DNA of 64,000 bases from Dorea_A amylophila (GTDB lineage: Bacteria; Bacillota; Clostridia; Lachnospirales; Lachnospiraceae): the NCBI RefSeq assembly GCF_025567265.1, contig NZ_JAOQJW010000007.1, positions 92,955-156,954 on the forward strand. The letters run 5' to 3'. Each line of letters begins with the position of its first letter. Positions within the stretch are counted from its first letter, which is position 1. The notes under the pieces were generated by a model. The model did not search any database and had not been told where the DNA came from. It saw only the letters and a program-made list of their open reading frames with translations. Positions 25,728-34,536 of this stretch are shown here, piece after piece. The position numbers and the translations under genes were made by a program.

Positions 25728-27835
25728 AATTTTTCTCCTGTATTTGCATTCTCCATGGTATCGATCTCATGACAGACGAAGCCGTTATTTTCCAGTCTTG
25801 CAAGAATGATCGGCAAGGAACTTCTGTCCGTCTGTGAAAGAATGAGGAAGAGCTCTCCTTTTTCAGAAATCCCCCTGACATCATTTTCACGGACCGAAGC
25901 CTGTAGCGCTGTGTCTGCCTCTTCCAGTGTCATCTTCGGATACTCCAGCTTCAAAAGCACATAGGATGCCCGATTCTCCTCCCTCATAGAATGGAAGGAA
26001 TACAGCCGTTCTTCAAAATACTCCTGCTTCAATATACGTGTACCCTGCACGTACTGCCTGTTCTTGATTGCCTCCTGATATTCCAATGCGCGCAAAAGTG
26101 CTGTTTCTACCAGACCGCAGAGAATCTGGAACAGATTCAGATAATAGAGGGAAAGCTGTTCATTTCCCACTTCCTGAATGAAAATCAGCATCACGAGCTC
26201 TCCATCTTTGTGAATCCCGTTCATATACATCGGATAGCCGTCCAGGAAATTCCGGTTTACCCACACCTTTCCGGACACAATCGTCTCTTTCGCTTCCAGA
26301 TAATCATCCAGACAAATGGATTTTTTCAACACATCTGTCATTCCCTGGGATGCGATCTCAAGACGTCCATAGCTCTGATTCTTTCCAACTGAATAAATCG
26401 CAAATGTATGATTCTCAAGAACTGATTCCATCACATGCAGAGTTTCAATAAAAAGCTCCTGCGGAAGAATGATATCCAGTTTTTTCGTAATATCAAAAAT
26501 CTTACCAAAGCTGTCACGGCTTCCCAGAATCTGCTTCTTGTACTGCCGTTTATCAGAAAGCGTCTCCTGATACATTTCTCTCATAAACAGAAATTTATCC
26601 AGGATCAGTTTATTCTCCTCTTTCATGAATTGAATATTATCTCTGTTTTTCAGTCGGATGTAACCACAGATCGCGCCAACTGCAAAATAGAAGATAAACG
26701 GAATCCAGTTCGAAGGTTCGTAGAAAAGTGTCGTCCAGCCGATCCCGGTTTTCGTATATGCTGCCAGCAATGAAAGTGTTTCCAGCCCCGCTGCCGCAAG
26801 CCCGTAATTAATGCCGTACAGACTGCTGAACAGCACGATGTAAACAAGCCTCAGATCGATCATCTGAAACTGCACCTGATTTCCCGCCACCCGGTTCAGT
26901 GCTTCAAAAACAAAAAATGTGAGCAGCAATTCCGCGATTTTCACGATTTTATCATGTACTTTCAAAAAAGTTTTTACTACATCGATCTTCCGTGTCTTAT
27001 GGTTCGTTTTCTCACAATAATCCTCATAAATTTCTGTGAGTTCCTCCAAAAGAGAAATCTTCGGAAACCAACCGTATTCATTTCTCAGAACGTGGTCATC
27101 AGATATCCCATCCCGGATCAGCACCTCTGACAAATAGGTAATGTTTGCAGCCGGAAACATCTGTGCCAGTCTCTCCCCGAACTGTTGAAAAGTAAAATGA
27201 AATACCTGCGGAACCTGAAGACAGGCGCTCCCCTCTCCCCAGTTATCAAAAATCTTGTATAATAAATCCCCAAGATCACTCAAAGCAAGAAAATGCATCT
27301 CCTGTGCCGGTGCTTCTTCAAATGTAATCTGCTTCTTATTGATCACAGTTGAGAACAGCTTGAAAAAATAATCCTCCTCATAAGTACCGGAATAAAGATA
27401 CGGCACACGCAGAATCTTGACAGCGATCTGATGCAGCTCACCGTATTGCCTGCAGAACTCTTCTGCCGAGCGGACCATCAGCGTCTTTCCTGTTGTATCT
27501 TCATATAAACTATCCGGTCCTGTAATATACAGAAGCCTGGAATTCAGATTCCCCTTATAGTAATGTAATAGCTTGCGTAAAGTCTCAATCTCACCCTCCA
27601 TCGTCCCATGAAATGTAAGATAATTAGAAAAATAAATCACTCCCTCAAATTCATACGTCTTGAAAATGTCTTTGAATTCTTCCTCCGTCTTCGGCATCGG
27701 GTATACCGATAAGCTCTTATTACGATTTGACTTTTGTTCAGTCTCTCCAAGAAGAAGGATCTGACACTCAGGGAAAGCCTCCTCGATAAATTCTGTTGTA
27801 ATATATCCGATATTTCCGGTCACCAGTAATTTCAT
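25724..27835 (-). CDS. pelD: PelD c-di-GMP receptor with an N-terminal SDR-like domain
   Basis: A 703-residue protein in four parts: an N-terminal nucleotide-sugar epimerase/SDR-like domain (about 1-290, MKLLVTGNIGYIT start, YITGPDSLYE), membrane helices (about 295-400), a GAF domain (about 455-590) and a degenerate GGDEF domain (about 610-700). The catalytic GGDEF loop is lost (K-G-E-L-F), but an RxxD inhibitory-site motif is kept (REND, 649-652). PelD switches Pel synthesis on when it binds c-di-GMP. The SDR-like part lacks a full GxxGxxG, so it may not be an active enzyme. It is the first gene of the operon, with GAGGTG before the ATG. Confidence 0.88.
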   Translation of the reverse strand: MKLLVTGNIGYITTEFIEEAFPECQILLLGETEQKSNRNKSLSVYPMPKTEEEFKDIFKTYEFEGVIYFSNYLTFHGTMEGEIETLRKLLHYYKGNLNSRLLYITGPDSLYEDTTGKTLMVRSAEEFCRQYGELHQIAVKILRVPYLYSGTYEEDYFFKLFSTVINKKQITFEEAPAQEMHFLALSDLGDLLYKIFDNWGEGSACLQVPQVFHFTFQQFGERLAQMFPAANITYLSEVLIRDGISDDHVLRNEYGWFPKISLLEELTEIYEDYCEKTNHKTRKIDVVKTFLKVHDKIVKIAELLLTFFVFEALNRVAGNQVQFQMIDLRLVYIVLFSSLYGINYGLAAAGLETLSLLAAYTKTGIGWTTLFYEPSNWIPFIFYFAVGAICGYIRLKNRDNIQFMKEENKLILDKFLFMREMYQETLSDKRQYKKQILGSRDSFGKIFDITKKLDIILPQELFIETLHVMESVLENHTFAIYSVGKNQSYGRLEIASQGMTDVLKKSICLDDYLEAKETIVSGKVWVNRNFLDGYPMYMNGIHKDGELVMLIFIQEVGNEQLSLYYLNLFQILCGLVETALLRALEYQEAIKNRQYVQGTRILKQEYFEERLYSFHSMREENRASYVLLKLEYPKMTLEEADTALQASVRENDVRGISEKGELFLILSQTDRSSLPIILARLENNGFVCHEIDTMENANTGEKL

Positions 27836-27887
27836 ACGTCACCTCGTAATCATACATTGCGCATTTCTATCATTTCCAAACTATCAT

Positions 27888-28022
27888 TTATGCAGAAGGT
27901 GTATTTTCTTTTATCCTCTTTTTGTCTTTATACATCTTCTCGGCAGCACAATGGATCAGCTCCGGCAGATTCTTTTCCTCTGCATCTTTGTCCCACGCTT
28001 GATACTTAACGCTCCCATTTAT
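27888..28022 (-). pseudogene. C-terminal remnant of a GGDEF (diguanylate cyclase) domain
   Basis: Forty-four codons followed by TAA encode the last helix and tail of a GGDEF domain: YQAWDKDAEEKNLPELIHCA followed by A-E-K-M-Y-K-D-K-K, matching the usual L-x-x-A-D-x-x-M-Y-x-x-K ending. An in-frame TAG precedes it and the rest of the domain is missing. It lies 53 nt upstream of pelD on the same strand, so a diguanylate cyclase gene probably once stood at the head of the operon. Confidence 0.75.
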
Positions 28023-28080
28023 CTATATTCTCCTCTAATTGTGTCTAAAAATATATTCTCCAATATAATATACTACCATA

Positions 28081-28527
28081 TCAACTAATTGAAGTCCATA
28101 ATTTCATTCCAATAATTCCCATAACAAGAAAGGGACCAAGAGCAAAACTGTCCTTTCGTCCCATCTTTCCTGCTGCCAGCATCATGCTTACATATATACC
28201 GCTCAATATGATTCCCAGCATTCCTGCATATGTGATAACTTTCACGCCGTTCAGGAAACCGGATACCGCCATCAGCTTTATATCGCCGCCTCCAAATCCG
28301 CCTTTTAACAGAACTGTCAACACCAGCATTGGTACTGCAATGACCACAGCACCCAGACACCGTTCCTGGACAGACACTCCCACACGGAATAACATTTCCA
28401 TACAGGCAAGTGTCAGGATTCCTATATGTGTCCACGGCTCAATGATCTGATATTTCCAGTCCGCATAAGCAATACGGCATAAGATCATCAGGTAAACAAC
28501 CGTAATTCCATACTCTGTAATTTTCAA
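28081..28527 (-). CDS. Prepilin peptidase, A24 family (short form)
   Basis: A 148-residue membrane protein with about four helices. The two catalytic aspartates of A24 peptidases are visible: D in ADWKYQII near residue 23 and D in the GGGDIK motif near 77. It lacks the N-terminal methylase domain, as in TadV/CpaA and archaeal-type enzymes. No pilin genes are nearby. It follows the ComEC-like gene by 34 nt on the same strand. Confidence 0.85.
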   Translation of the reverse strand: MKITEYGITVVYLMILCRIAYADWKYQIIEPWTHIGILTLACMEMLFRVGVSVQERCLGAVVIAVPMLVLTVLLKGGFGGGDIKLMAVSGFLNGVKVITYAGMLGIILSGIYVSMMLAAGKMGRKDSFALGPFLVMGIIGMKLWTSIS

Positions 28528-28561
28528 ACATTCCTTTCCGTTTTCTCACTGTTTATCTCAT

Positions 28562-29710
28562 TTAGTAACATTTCTTACATGGTTCAAGTCCCTGGGCTTT
28601 GGCTTCTGCTTCCGTCTCCTGCTTCGCTGTGTCCGGATTCATGCTGCCGCAATGGTTCGTCTTATGATATTTGGAACCGGTTGCCGAAACCCATACTTTC
28701 TCTCCTTCCGCCGCCTGTGATGCAGCCGGTTGTCCAGCCTGCCCCTGCACGCTCTGTGCTTCTGTCTGCTGTACCTGTGTCCCCTGATCCGATGCATCTC
28801 CCGGCGTATAATCATTGCACGGCGATGCGCTCCAGCTCAGATCTGTCCCGTTGCTGGTCACGGTGATGGTTCCCTGCTTATCCGTTCTGTATACCTGGAT
28901 CTCCATACTCTTTAATTTATCCATGGTATCTTTATCCGGATGGCCGTATTTATTATCTGCCCCGCAGCTTATCACCGCATACTCCGGAACCGTCTTCTGC
29001 AGGAAATCCCAGGACGTTGCTGTCGCCGATCCGTGATGCCCCGGAACCAGCACGTCACAGCTTAAGTCTACCCCTGAACTGCACATCCTTTCTTCACTTT
29101 CATGTTCGGCATCTCCGGTAAATACAAAGCTGTTTCCGCCATTTGTAAGCTTGATTGCTACCGAGTTGTTATTACTTCCGTTTTTCTCGATAACTGCCGG
29201 CGCAAGGATCTCAAATGATCCGCTTCCGAATTCATACGTCTTTCCGACTGCCGGATGCTTCATCTTCAGCCCGTCAGCCTTTACTGCCTTCACAAAAGAT
29301 TTATATAATTTGCTTGTGTGGACATAGTTGCTGGATATGACGTTCTTCACGTCGAATACGTTCAGGCATCCGATCAGTCCCGCCATATGGTCTGCATCAT
29401 AGTGGCTGCTGATCAGATAATCAATCTCTGTCACTCCCTGTTCTTTCAGATAAGCCACGACGAATCTCGATGTCTTTTTGTCACCGCCGTCATAGATCAT
29501 CGTCTTTCCTTCCGACTGTACCAGAATGGACAGCCCCTGACCCACATCCAGAAAATGTACTTTCATCTCTCCTGTCTGCGCTCCTGCCGTGTTCCCGGCG
29601 GCCTGTACCGGAACCTTCATTCCCACACCTGCCATTGCAAATACCAGGAGGACCGGAAGCAGCAGGGACATCAGTCTCTGTCTCCATGTTTTCTTTAATA
29701 CTTGTATCAT
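28562..29710 (-). CDS. Secreted ComEC/Rec2-type metallo-beta-lactamase fold hydrolase
   Basis: A 382-residue protein: signal peptide (about 1-37), an MBL domain (about 47-275) with the metal motif SSHYDADHMAG (HxDxDH), GDAEHES and PGHHGS, a Pro/Gln-rich linker, and a small C-terminal zinc-ribbon-like module (K-Y-H-K-T-N-H-C ... C-K-K-C-Y). This is the free-standing form of the ComEC nuclease domain; such proteins may degrade extracellular DNA or other phosphodiesters. No competence channel is encoded with it. Confidence 0.85.
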   Translation of the reverse strand: MIQVLKKTWRQRLMSLLLPVLLVFAMAGVGMKVPVQAAGNTAGAQTGEMKVHFLDVGQGLSILVQSEGKTMIYDGGDKKTSRFVVAYLKEQGVTEIDYLISSHYDADHMAGLIGCLNVFDVKNVISSNYVHTSKLYKSFVKAVKADGLKMKHPAVGKTYEFGSGSFEILAPAVIEKNGSNNNSVAIKLTNGGNSFVFTGDAEHESEERMCSSGVDLSCDVLVPGHHGSATATSWDFLQKTVPEYAVISCGADNKYGHPDKDTMDKLKSMEIQVYRTDKQGTITVTSNGTDLSWSASPCNDYTPGDASDQGTQVQQTEAQSVQGQAGQPAASQAAEGEKVWVSATGSKYHKTNHCGSMNPDTAKQETEAEAKAQGLEPCKKCY

Positions 29711-29807
29711 TTTATCTTTCCCCTTTCACACCCACATTGCTATTATACACAAAATCTCCTGCCATTTCACATCATTTCATATCCCATTTAATATTTTAAA
29801 AAAACAC

Positions 29808-29835
29808 TTGCAAATCTGGCAAAATGCAGTATAAT
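29808..29835 (+). promoter_or_regulatory. Promoter of the tRNA-Thr gene
   Basis: TTGCAA (29808-29813), 16-nt spacer, TATAAT (29830-29835), ending 26 nt before the first base of the tRNA. Confidence 0.75.
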
Positions 29836-29861
29836 TATATTCGTGGCTGTCACAGACACAT

Positions 29862-29934
29862 GCTGGAATAGCTCAGTCGGTAGAGCACTTCACTCGTAAT
29901 GAAGGGGTCGTCGGTTCAAATCCGATTTCCAGCT
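29862..29934 (+). tRNA. tRNA-Thr (anticodon CGT)
   Basis: A complete cloverleaf: acceptor GCTGGAA pairs with TTCCAGC, D arm GCTCAGTCGGTAGAGC, anticodon stem CTTCA/TGAAG with loop CTCGTAA giving anticodon CGT, and T arm with GGTTCAAATCC. The CCA end is not encoded. It reads ACG codons. Confidence 0.97.
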
Positions 29935-29935
29935 T

Positions 29936-29970
29936 AAAAAAAGGAATCCTTTGATCAGGATTCCTTTTTT
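29936..29970. terminator. Bidirectional terminator between tRNA-Thr and the sugar permease operon
   Basis: AAGGAATCCT (29941-29950) and AGGATTCCTT (29957-29966) form a perfect 10-bp stem with a 6-nt loop, flanked by A7 on the left and T6 on the right. It serves the tRNA on the plus strand and the permease operon on the minus strand. Confidence 0.9.
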
Positions 29971-29999
29971 GTTGTTATCCACAACGTCTCTTCTATTTC

Positions 30000-30863
30000 T
30001 TATTCTTTTACACCGCCAAGTGTCACACCTGCAACAATATATTTGGAAAGCAGGATATATACGATAATGATCGGCACGATCGCAATCGCTACCAGCATAT
30101 ATACTTTACCCATATCGAACTTCAGGAAGTCTGCACTTCGAAGAGATGCGATCAGGATCGGAAGCGTCTTCTTCTCGTTGCTGCTTAAGATCAGTCCCGG
30201 CAGGAAGTAGTTGTTCCATGCCTGAACGAATGTGAAGATCGCCTGTACTGCCATCGCCGGTTTCATGATCGGAATTACAATCTTGTTAAATGTATGGAAT
30301 TCTCCGCTTCCGTCAATCCTTGCTGCTTCGATCAGTTCCAGCGGAAGTGATGACTGCATGTAACTGTACATGAAGTAGAATACCGCCGGTGCCGCAATCG
30401 ATGGGAGAAACAACGGAACCAGACTGTCCATTAAGTCCATCTTGGTGATCAGGTTAACAAAACCAAGTGCAGATACCTGTGTCGGCATTACCAGGATCAG
30501 CAGGATGAATAAAAATGCCGGTTTCCTTAATTTGAAATCATAAGCATATAACCCATAAGCGGTCATTGCAGAGAAGTATGTAGACAGTGCCGCCGTGCAT
30601 ACGGACACAATCAGACTGTTCTTAATTCCCGAAAGTACCGGGATGTTGGCATCATTCAGAACCGCTTTCAGATTCCGCATCAGAGATTTTCCCGGAATGA
30701 ACGAGAATCCTTTCTGGATTTGGAAATGATTCCTTGTCGCATTGACCAGCAATACATAGAAGAAGAACAGGCACAGGAAGGAAAGTATGATCAGCACAAC
30801 ATAGGCAAGCGTCGTTCTTCCTTTATGAACTCTGTTAGTTCCGTTCGTTTTCTTTTCAGCCAT
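30000..30863 (-). CDS. Carbohydrate ABC permease, MalG/CUT1 type
   Basis: About 287 residues with six membrane helices and the EAA loop (IEAARIDGSGEFHTFNKIVIP near 200). The ATG at 30863 is preceded by GGGAGG; upstream starts would run into the preceding permease. It begins just after the partner permease stop. With the receptor at 31906 it forms a CUT1 importer lacking its own ATPase. Confidence 0.92.
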   Translation of the reverse strand: MAEKKTNGTNRVHKGRTTLAYVVLIILSFLCLFFFYVLLVNATRNHFQIQKGFSFIPGKSLMRNLKAVLNDANIPVLSGIKNSLIVSVCTAALSTYFSAMTAYGLYAYDFKLRKPAFLFILLILVMPTQVSALGFVNLITKMDLMDSLVPLFLPSIAAPAVFYFMYSYMQSSLPLELIEAARIDGSGEFHTFNKIVIPIMKPAMAVQAIFTFVQAWNNYFLPGLILSSNEKKTLPILIASLRSADFLKFDMGKVYMLVAIAIVPIIIVYILLSKYIVAGVTLGGVKE

Positions 30864-30864
30864 G

Positions 30865-31806
30865 TTATTTTCCTCCCTTCTTGTGATGATGTTTCTTCTT
30901 CTCATCTTCCTGATTCAGTGTGAAGTAGACACCTACACACAGAATTGCACAAATGATGAACAATACTACAGATATTGCGCCCGCTGCCCCGTAGTTCTTA
31001 CTATATAAATGGTTATTCAGATACATGATAACGGTTGTTGCAGTACGGTTCGGACTTCCTTTTCCGTTTGTCAGGATCTGTGGAATATCGAACATCTGCA
31101 GACCTCCGATCATGGATGTGATCAGTACATATACCAGGATCGGCCGGATCAGCGGAAGTGTGATCTTAAAGAATGTCTGTCTGTGATCTGCGCCGTCAAG
31201 TTCTGCCGCTTCGAACATCGACGGGCTGATTCCCATGACTGCCGCCATCAGAAGGATCGTCGTATTACCAAACCACATCAGGAAGTTCATCAGTCCTACC
31301 AGACCTCTCGTTCCCGCAACCGTTGACAGGAACCGGATCGGTGTATGTATCACACCCATAGATTTCAGCAATCCATTTACCGGACCGTTCACAGAGAACA
31401 GAGCGAAGAACAGCATTGCGAATGCACTTGCCATGATCAGGTTCGGAAGATAGATCACAACCTTAAAAAATGTCTTTCCTTTGATCCGGAGCCTTACATC
31501 CGTGAACCATGCTGCCAGAACCAGTGATACAATAATCTGTGGAATGAATCCGACCAGCCACATGATGATCGTATTACCGATGTATTTCGGCAGATCCGCG
31601 GACAGAAGTTCCTGATAATTCTTAAGTCCTACAAAATTCGGTCCTACTACGGTAAGTCCGTCTCTGTAATATTCGAAAAAACTATAGTAGAATGTAGATA
31701 CCAGTGGTATCAGCTGGAACACAAGGAACACAAGGAAAAACGGCAAGATGAAGAGGTATCCCCATTTTGCGTAACTTACTTTCTTTTTCGTTGCTGTTGC
31801 CTTCAT
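30865..31806 (-). CDS. Carbohydrate ABC permease, MalF/CUT1 type
   Basis: About 313 residues, six or seven membrane helices, EAA loop FEAAELDGADHRQTFFKITLP near 215. GAAAGGAGG is placed for the ATG at 31806. Paired with the MalG-type permease and downstream of the receptor gene. Neighbouring cellobiose phosphorylase suggests cellobiose or cellodextrins as cargo. Confidence 0.92.
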   Translation of the reverse strand: MKATATKKKVSYAKWGYLFILPFFLVFLVFQLIPLVSTFYYSFFEYYRDGLTVVGPNFVGLKNYQELLSADLPKYIGNTIIMWLVGFIPQIIVSLVLAAWFTDVRLRIKGKTFFKVVIYLPNLIMASAFAMLFFALFSVNGPVNGLLKSMGVIHTPIRFLSTVAGTRGLVGLMNFLMWFGNTTILLMAAVMGISPSMFEAAELDGADHRQTFFKITLPLIRPILVYVLITSMIGGLQMFDIPQILTNGKGSPNRTATTVIMYLNNHLYSKNYGAAGAISVVLFIICAILCVGVYFTLNQEDEKKKHHHKKGGK

Positions 31807-31867
31807 GTGCATCCTCCTTTCTTGCCGTATATAAAATATGAATATTCTTTCCATTTTTAAGCAAAAC

Positions 31868-31892
31868 AGAGTGGGCGATGATGCCCACCCTG
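31868..31892 (-). terminator. Intercistronic hairpin between receptor and permease genes
   Basis: GTGGGC (31871-31876) and GCCCAC (31883-31888) pair around a 6-nt loop, extended by imperfect outer pairs, and the minus strand continues TCTGTTTTGC. Such hairpins after sugar-receptor genes usually hold back read-through so that receptor exceeds permease. Confidence 0.6.
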
Positions 31893-31905
31893 TCCGGTCT
31901 TACTG

Positions 31906-33312
31906 TTAGTTAGATGGCCACTCAACTTTTTCCAGATTTGGATAAAGCTCTGTGATTGCCTTCTCAAAGTTCTTCTTAGCAGTATCTTCATCTACTTTGC
32001 CATCGAAGTAATCTTTGAATGCAGCCTGAATCTTTTCGTTACATCCCTGATCGTATTTGCCTGCATTGCTCATATCGATCTTTTCAGCCTGTTCTGCGAA
32101 AAGTTTGATGTGGTTCTGTCCACCGAGGAATGCTGAGCCATAATCCGGATCGTCAGCGATCTCTTTCATAGCTGATTTGTTATTTGTATAATCTTCTGTA
32201 TCAAGTGTGATCTGTTTCATGATATCTTTGTCACATGTCAGTTTCTTCATGATATCAGCAACTTCGTCTTTGTTGTCTGTTCCTGTTGCTGCACAGATCC
32301 ATGTTCCGCCCCAGTAATATGGTTCCGGTCCCTGGCATACTGCGTAATCACCATAGATACCATTTCCGACTTCTTTCTCTCCGTCAGGATCTGCAAGAGA
32401 GTTGCCAAGAAGTGTGAAGTTGATTCCCCATGTTGAATAGAAGAATCCGAATACCTTTCCTTCTGGTCCCTGATCTTTTGCCCATGCGTCATCCCACAGA
32501 GATGTCTTATTGTTGTAACCTTTATCTGTAAATGTCTTGGTCTGGTCTACCCATTTCATAATGTTCTCATCAACTTTTACTGTCTTGCCATCTACCCAAG
32601 GAGCAGCTACGTTGTTTGAGAATGTACGGTATGCATCGTCATATCCGGATAACATCTTGTATCCTTTTTCATTTGCCTTTTCAGCAACTGCGTTGAACTT
32701 ATCCCAGTCAGCAACTGCTGCCTGTACCTGTTCCGGATCGTCTGTTCCGAGAACATCTTTGGCAATGGAACGGCGGTATGCGAACAGTCCAGGTGTTGCC
32801 TGCCATGTCGTACCTTTCTGTGTTCCGTCTACAGTTACGATATCTTTTGTATACTGATACTGTTCTGACAGATCATCGTCTGTAAGTCCGAGATCCTTGA
32901 TATCCATTGTGTAATCAGAATCTACATACTTTAATGCGTAGTCTGCTTCGATCAGGAATATGTCAATCTTATCGTCTGCAGATGCTTTCTCCTGATTCAG
33001 GAGAGCTTCATCCAGTTTGTTCTGATAGTTGTTGTTCTCATTCGGATTGATCGTCCATTTTACAACGGTTCCGTCCTTTAATGTTGTTGTGGACTTATCC
33101 TTTGCAACTTTCTTCACTTCCGGATAGTAATCATTGAACCTGCTCTGGAATTCATCGTTCCAGCACCAGATGTTCAAGGTCTTGCCGGCATCGCCCGAAT
33201 CGTCTTTTTTCGAGCTGTCGCTTCCACCGCTGCTACCTCCGCATCCTGCAAGAGAAAGTGCCATGATAGATGCCAATGACATACTAATGAGTTTTTTTGT
33301 TCTTTTTTTCAT
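31906..33312 (-). CDS. Extracellular sugar-binding lipoprotein of the CUT1 importer
   Basis: About 468 residues with a lipoprotein signal peptide (lipobox LAGC, followed by a Ser/Gly/Asp-rich tether) and a family 1 solute-binding fold. The ATG at 33312 has GGGAGG at good distance. It captures the sugar for the two permeases downstream. The gene starts 17 nt after the lacI-type gene, so regulator, receptor and permeases share one transcript. Confidence 0.9.
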   Translation of the reverse strand: MKKRTKKLISMSLASIMALSLAGCGGSSGGSDSSKKDDSGDAGKTLNIWCWNDEFQSRFNDYYPEVKKVAKDKSTTTLKDGTVVKWTINPNENNNYQNKLDEALLNQEKASADDKIDIFLIEADYALKYVDSDYTMDIKDLGLTDDDLSEQYQYTKDIVTVDGTQKGTTWQATPGLFAYRRSIAKDVLGTDDPEQVQAAVADWDKFNAVAEKANEKGYKMLSGYDDAYRTFSNNVAAPWVDGKTVKVDENIMKWVDQTKTFTDKGYNNKTSLWDDAWAKDQGPEGKVFGFFYSTWGINFTLLGNSLADPDGEKEVGNGIYGDYAVCQGPEPYYWGGTWICAATGTDNKDEVADIMKKLTCDKDIMKQITLDTEDYTNNKSAMKEIADDPDYGSAFLGGQNHIKLFAEQAEKIDMSNAGKYDQGCNEKIQAAFKDYFDGKVDEDTAKKNFEKAITELYPNLEKVEWPSN

Positions 33313-33329
33313 AAAGATGTACCTCCCTT

Positions 33330-34337
33330 TCAAATTTGTTTTACACTTTTTCCTTCTATCAGCCGTCCTGTTACCATTATTTTCTCCGGTATGCTGGTCT
33401 TTGGATTCTCAATTACATCCACCAGTCTTCTTGCCGATTCTCTTCCGATCGCTTCTGCATCCTGATAATAAGTTGTCAGCTTCGGCCGCAACACTTCAGA
33501 TAATGTAATTCCGTCATATCCTGTCACACTTACATCATCTGGAATGGAAAGCCCCATTCTTTCTAACTGATTCATCCCTCCAATATAAGAAAAATCATCC
33601 GGATACATGATCGCCGTCGGCGGATCGTCAAGCTGCATCAGATACTCTGTCGCCCTTGCACTGGATTTCGGATCATGATACACCGCTTTTATAACATATT
33701 CTTCCGGAACCTCTATTCCGTTCTGTTCACATCCTCTGTAGAATCCGAGCAGTCTCTTTTCTGTAACGGATGTATGTTCTCCATGGATGAATGCGATCTT
33801 GCGGTGTCCCTTTCCTGCCAGATAATTCACCAGACTGCATGTGCCGTCAACATTATCCGACATGACACAGTTCAGATTATCTGCTGCGAAATCAATAGTA
33901 ACAGTCGGGATGTCGCTCCTCATCAGTTCGACAACTCCCGGATTATAAAAATCTACGCTTGCTATTACCACTCCGTCACACTTGCGGTACCGGCAATGTT
34001 CGGCAAATGATATCTTTTCACCTCCTATGTTCTGGCTGATAAATGTTATATCATACCCAAGCCGTTCTGCTTCTTCTTTCGTGCTGTTTAAGATTGCCGA
34101 GAAATATTCATGTGTCAGTCCACACATGGTATCATCTACGAACAGTACTCCGATATTATGTGAAAAATTCGTCTTCAACTGTCTTGCTGCTGCATTCGGC
34201 ATATAGTGCATCTCCTGTGCCGTCCGCTTTACCAGCTCTATTGTCTCTTTACTGATATCTTCATAACCATTCAGTGCTTTACTAACGGTAGCAGGTGACA
34301 CGTTGCAGCGCTTCGATATATCCTTGATCGTTACCAT
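33330..34337 (-). CDS. LacI/GalR-family repressor of the cellobiose locus
   Basis: A 335-residue regulator: N-terminal helix-turn-helix (VTIKDISKRCNVSPATVSKALNGYEDIS, residues 2-29), hinge helix near 46-57 (NAAARQLKT) and a periplasmic-binding-type effector domain. It is divergent from cellobiose phosphorylase and first in the receptor-permease operon. Both promoters carry the same TACGAAA(A/T)CGT core, so it probably controls both directions and itself. Confidence 0.92.
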   Translation of the reverse strand: MVTIKDISKRCNVSPATVSKALNGYEDISKETIELVKRTAQEMHYMPNAAARQLKTNFSHNIGVLFVDDTMCGLTHEYFSAILNSTKEEAERLGYDITFISQNIGGEKISFAEHCRYRKCDGVVIASVDFYNPGVVELMRSDIPTVTIDFAADNLNCVMSDNVDGTCSLVNYLAGKGHRKIAFIHGEHTSVTEKRLLGFYRGCEQNGIEVPEEYVIKAVYHDPKSSARATEYLMQLDDPPTAIMYPDDFSYIGGMNQLERMGLSIPDDVSVTGYDGITLSEVLRPKLTTYYQDAEAIGRESARRLVDVIENPKTSIPEKIMVTGRLIEGKSVKQI

Positions 34338-34374
34338 GCGTTTCCTCCTTTCCCGGTTTTTCGAACGTCCCGAA

Positions 34375-34386
34375 TACGTTTTCGTA
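34375..34386. promoter_or_regulatory. Operator copy 1 for the LacI-family regulator
   Basis: TACGTTTTCGTA (TACG-TTTT-CGTA, perfect 4-nt arms) lies at the expected transcription start of the regulator operon. Read on the minus strand it matches the copy at 34537: TACGAAAACGT against TACGAAATCGT. Confidence 0.65.
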
Positions 34387-34391
34387 GTTTT

Positions 34392-34420
34392 ATAATAAAT
34401 CGTCTATACAATTTCGTCAA
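34392..34420 (-). promoter_or_regulatory. Promoter of the lacI-receptor-permease operon
   Basis: Minus strand: TTGACG (34420-34415), 17-nt spacer, TATTAT (34397-34392). Transcription would start inside the operator at 34375-34386. Confidence 0.75.
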
Positions 34421-34496
34421 TCCTTTTAAATACACAATTTTTTCACATTTTTCTTGTGTATTTTGCACAAAGGTTTCTTTTATACTATTATTTTTG

Positions 34497-34526
34497 TTTA
34501 CATTTTGACTACAACGCTCTTATAAT
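34497..34526 (+). promoter_or_regulatory. Promoter of the cellobiose phosphorylase gene
   Basis: TTTACA (34497-34502), 18-nt spacer, TATAAT (34521-34526). A TTGACT nearby is too close to the same -10 (10 nt) to be used. Confidence 0.6.
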
Positions 34527-34536
34527 AAAAATAGAT

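Noticed and set aside
27836..28080. c-di-GMP riboswitch upstream of pelD
   Set aside because: Looked for because of the PelD context; the gap contains the GGDEF remnant and a small AT-rich palindrome, but no recognisable GEMM-type core.
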